DNA of 33,048 nt from Haplosporangium gracile (lineage: Eukaryota; Mortierellomycota; Mortierellomycetes; Mortierellales; Mortierellaceae), in contig JAAAUF010000443.1 of assembly GCA_015499985.1 (NCBI GenBank), forward strand, positions 1 to 33,048. Direction: 5' to 3'. Below the pieces are notes generated by a model. It did not search any database. It had not been told where the DNA came from and saw only the letters and a program-made list of their open reading frames with translations. This document shows, one piece after another, positions 32,015 to 33,048 of this stretch. The first letter of the stretch is position 1. Every line of letters begins with the position of its first letter. Position numbers and translations under genes: made by a program.

Positions 32015-33048
32015 GCAATCGGAACACATCCGCTCTCTTCTTTTCTTGACAGCACCATCCTTTTCCCTCCTTTTCATGCCAATGGGTCATGTCGTGCAAC
32101 CAAAAAACATGCGTGCTTGTATTTTTGGGTTCACAAGGAAAAAACGATTGTCGTTTTAGCTCAACAAGGGGGAAAGAGAGTGGGAAGAGAGAGAGAAGGA
32201 ACTAGATCGCCGTCTTGTGTTCCACCCGACCTCTTAGCGTGCATCTCATCCTCTCTCTCTCTGTCATTTCACTTTCTTTCCTTCCCTCCCTTCCCGCTCT
32301 GTCTCCTCTCGCTGCATATGGGTCAAGTAAGCAGACATTAACATGGCATATACTTTTCTCTTCCTCTCTCTTACTTGCTTTCCTCTCTTTCCTTGTTGCC
32401 ACAGCATACGACAAATAAAGGGATGAGGGTAAAGGACAACAGGCTATGCTTAGGCGGATATGTAGTATGCACAATGACACTCGAGTATAGCCAATATCAA
32501 CAATAACATCAGGAATGCAGATTTATGTTCACACCCAAGGGTAACTTTTTTTTTGCAGTGTAAAAGGACGTGCGCATGAGAAGATGACCAGCAGAGCAAA
32601 AAAAAAAAATTGAAGAACTTGGATTGTGTAACGAAGGGGCATGTCTATATCTCTGCCACCAGTACTAACACCTCACGTTACACCGTCGCCCAACCCCTTG
32701 TATTTCCCCTCTTTCTTCCTTTTTCTAGGTTTTCTCATCCGTTTCTTTTTCTGCCTACCTGACTAAAAGGAGACACGAGCGAGCGTGGGTGTTCAAGGAG
32801 GTGTAGATAGACAAATGATGAATATGTCCTTTTTTGTCTGCAGGGATCCTAATAAGAACATCAAGGAAGGGGAAGGGTGCGGAGGAGGAGGAGGAGAAAG
32901 AGATGATGTTTATGATGAGCGTGTTGTGTCGGAAACAAGATATATTTTATGAAAGTGTAAGCAATTGCTGATGTATTCTACAATCGTCCCGTTCGTTGGT
33001 TACTTGTTGTTTTGACTGAACATCACAACTACTCAGAAGCAAAAAAAA

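Larger units (their letters stand above)
29258..33048. other. Gene-poor upstream region of the MYB gene
   Basis: No gene is supported in these 3.8 kb. It holds the presumed MYB promoter and leader (29258-29800, purine-rich on the plus strand), an AAT microsatellite (29939-29964), a 20-nt A run near 30436-30455, a CAAAAAA heptamer array (31941-32014) and CT-rich tracts. Open frames are Ser/Phe-rich products of pyrimidine tracts. A plus-strand ATGGGTCAA followed by GTAAGC at about 32319-32333 could be the first exon of a gene extending past the window, but nothing confirms it. Confidence 0.45.

Noticed and set aside
32319..32333. ATGGGTCAA plus GTAAGC as the first exon of a myristoylated protein gene
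   Set aside because: Only three codons are available and no following exon could be identified before the window ends.
1..33048. tRNA, rRNA genes and CRISPR arrays
   Set aside because: No tRNA-like TTCGAAT box pairs, rRNA-like blocks or spaced direct repeats were seen on either strand by eye.

Overview
The window looks like a nuclear genome fragment from an early-diverging fungus, most likely Mortierellomycota or another Mucoromycota. The evidence is spliced genes with mostly short GT-AG introns (about 70-145 nt), glutamine- and histidine-rich regulators encoded by CAG/CAC repeats, homopolymer-rich intergenic DNA, and gene families typical of that lineage. No tRNA, rRNA or CRISPR array was seen. 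A 10-N assembly gap lies at 21050-21059. All gene models are hand-spliced from the sequence. Each multi-exon model given as a CDS closes in frame.

Layout. (1) 400-5477 (+): a five-exon gene for a Frizzled-type (class F) seven-transmembrane receptor, with signal peptide, cysteine-rich ectodomain, seven helices and a degenerate Lys-Thr-x-x-x-Trp-like tail motif. Its first intron is about 2.7 kb. (2) 5844-20160 (-): a tandem array of four DHA2-type (14-helix) major facilitator transporters, three apparently intact (5844-7750, 13778-15475, 18007-19933) and one pseudogene with at least seven lesions (11049-12720). All four share one phase-1 intron position after the first helix. The pseudogene and the 13778-15475 gene are copies of one unit of about 2.75 kb that includes their promoters. 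(3) Between the copies lie a small two-exon cysteine-rich ORF (8275-8522), a decayed protein kinase (about 9207-9990) and a 5'-truncated Fanzor (eukaryotic TnpB-like RNA-guided nuclease) remnant (16658-17733). (4) 20636-21785 is a poor region with a possible microprotein, the gap and a possible reverse transcriptase relic. (5) 21786-29257 (-): a six-exon gene for a three-repeat (R1R2R3) MYB transcription factor of 1141 residues, with a first intron of about 2.85 kb that contains a possible antisense single-helix microprotein. (6) 29258-33048: low-complexity DNA with no supported gene.

The genes do not form one pathway. The most notable items are the fungal Frizzled-like receptor, the transporter array with visible duplication, decay and gene conversion, the Fanzor remnant inside that array, and a 3R-MYB factor carrying seven Arg/Lys-Arg-x-Ser sites. 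The sequence does not show whether these are functionally linked.
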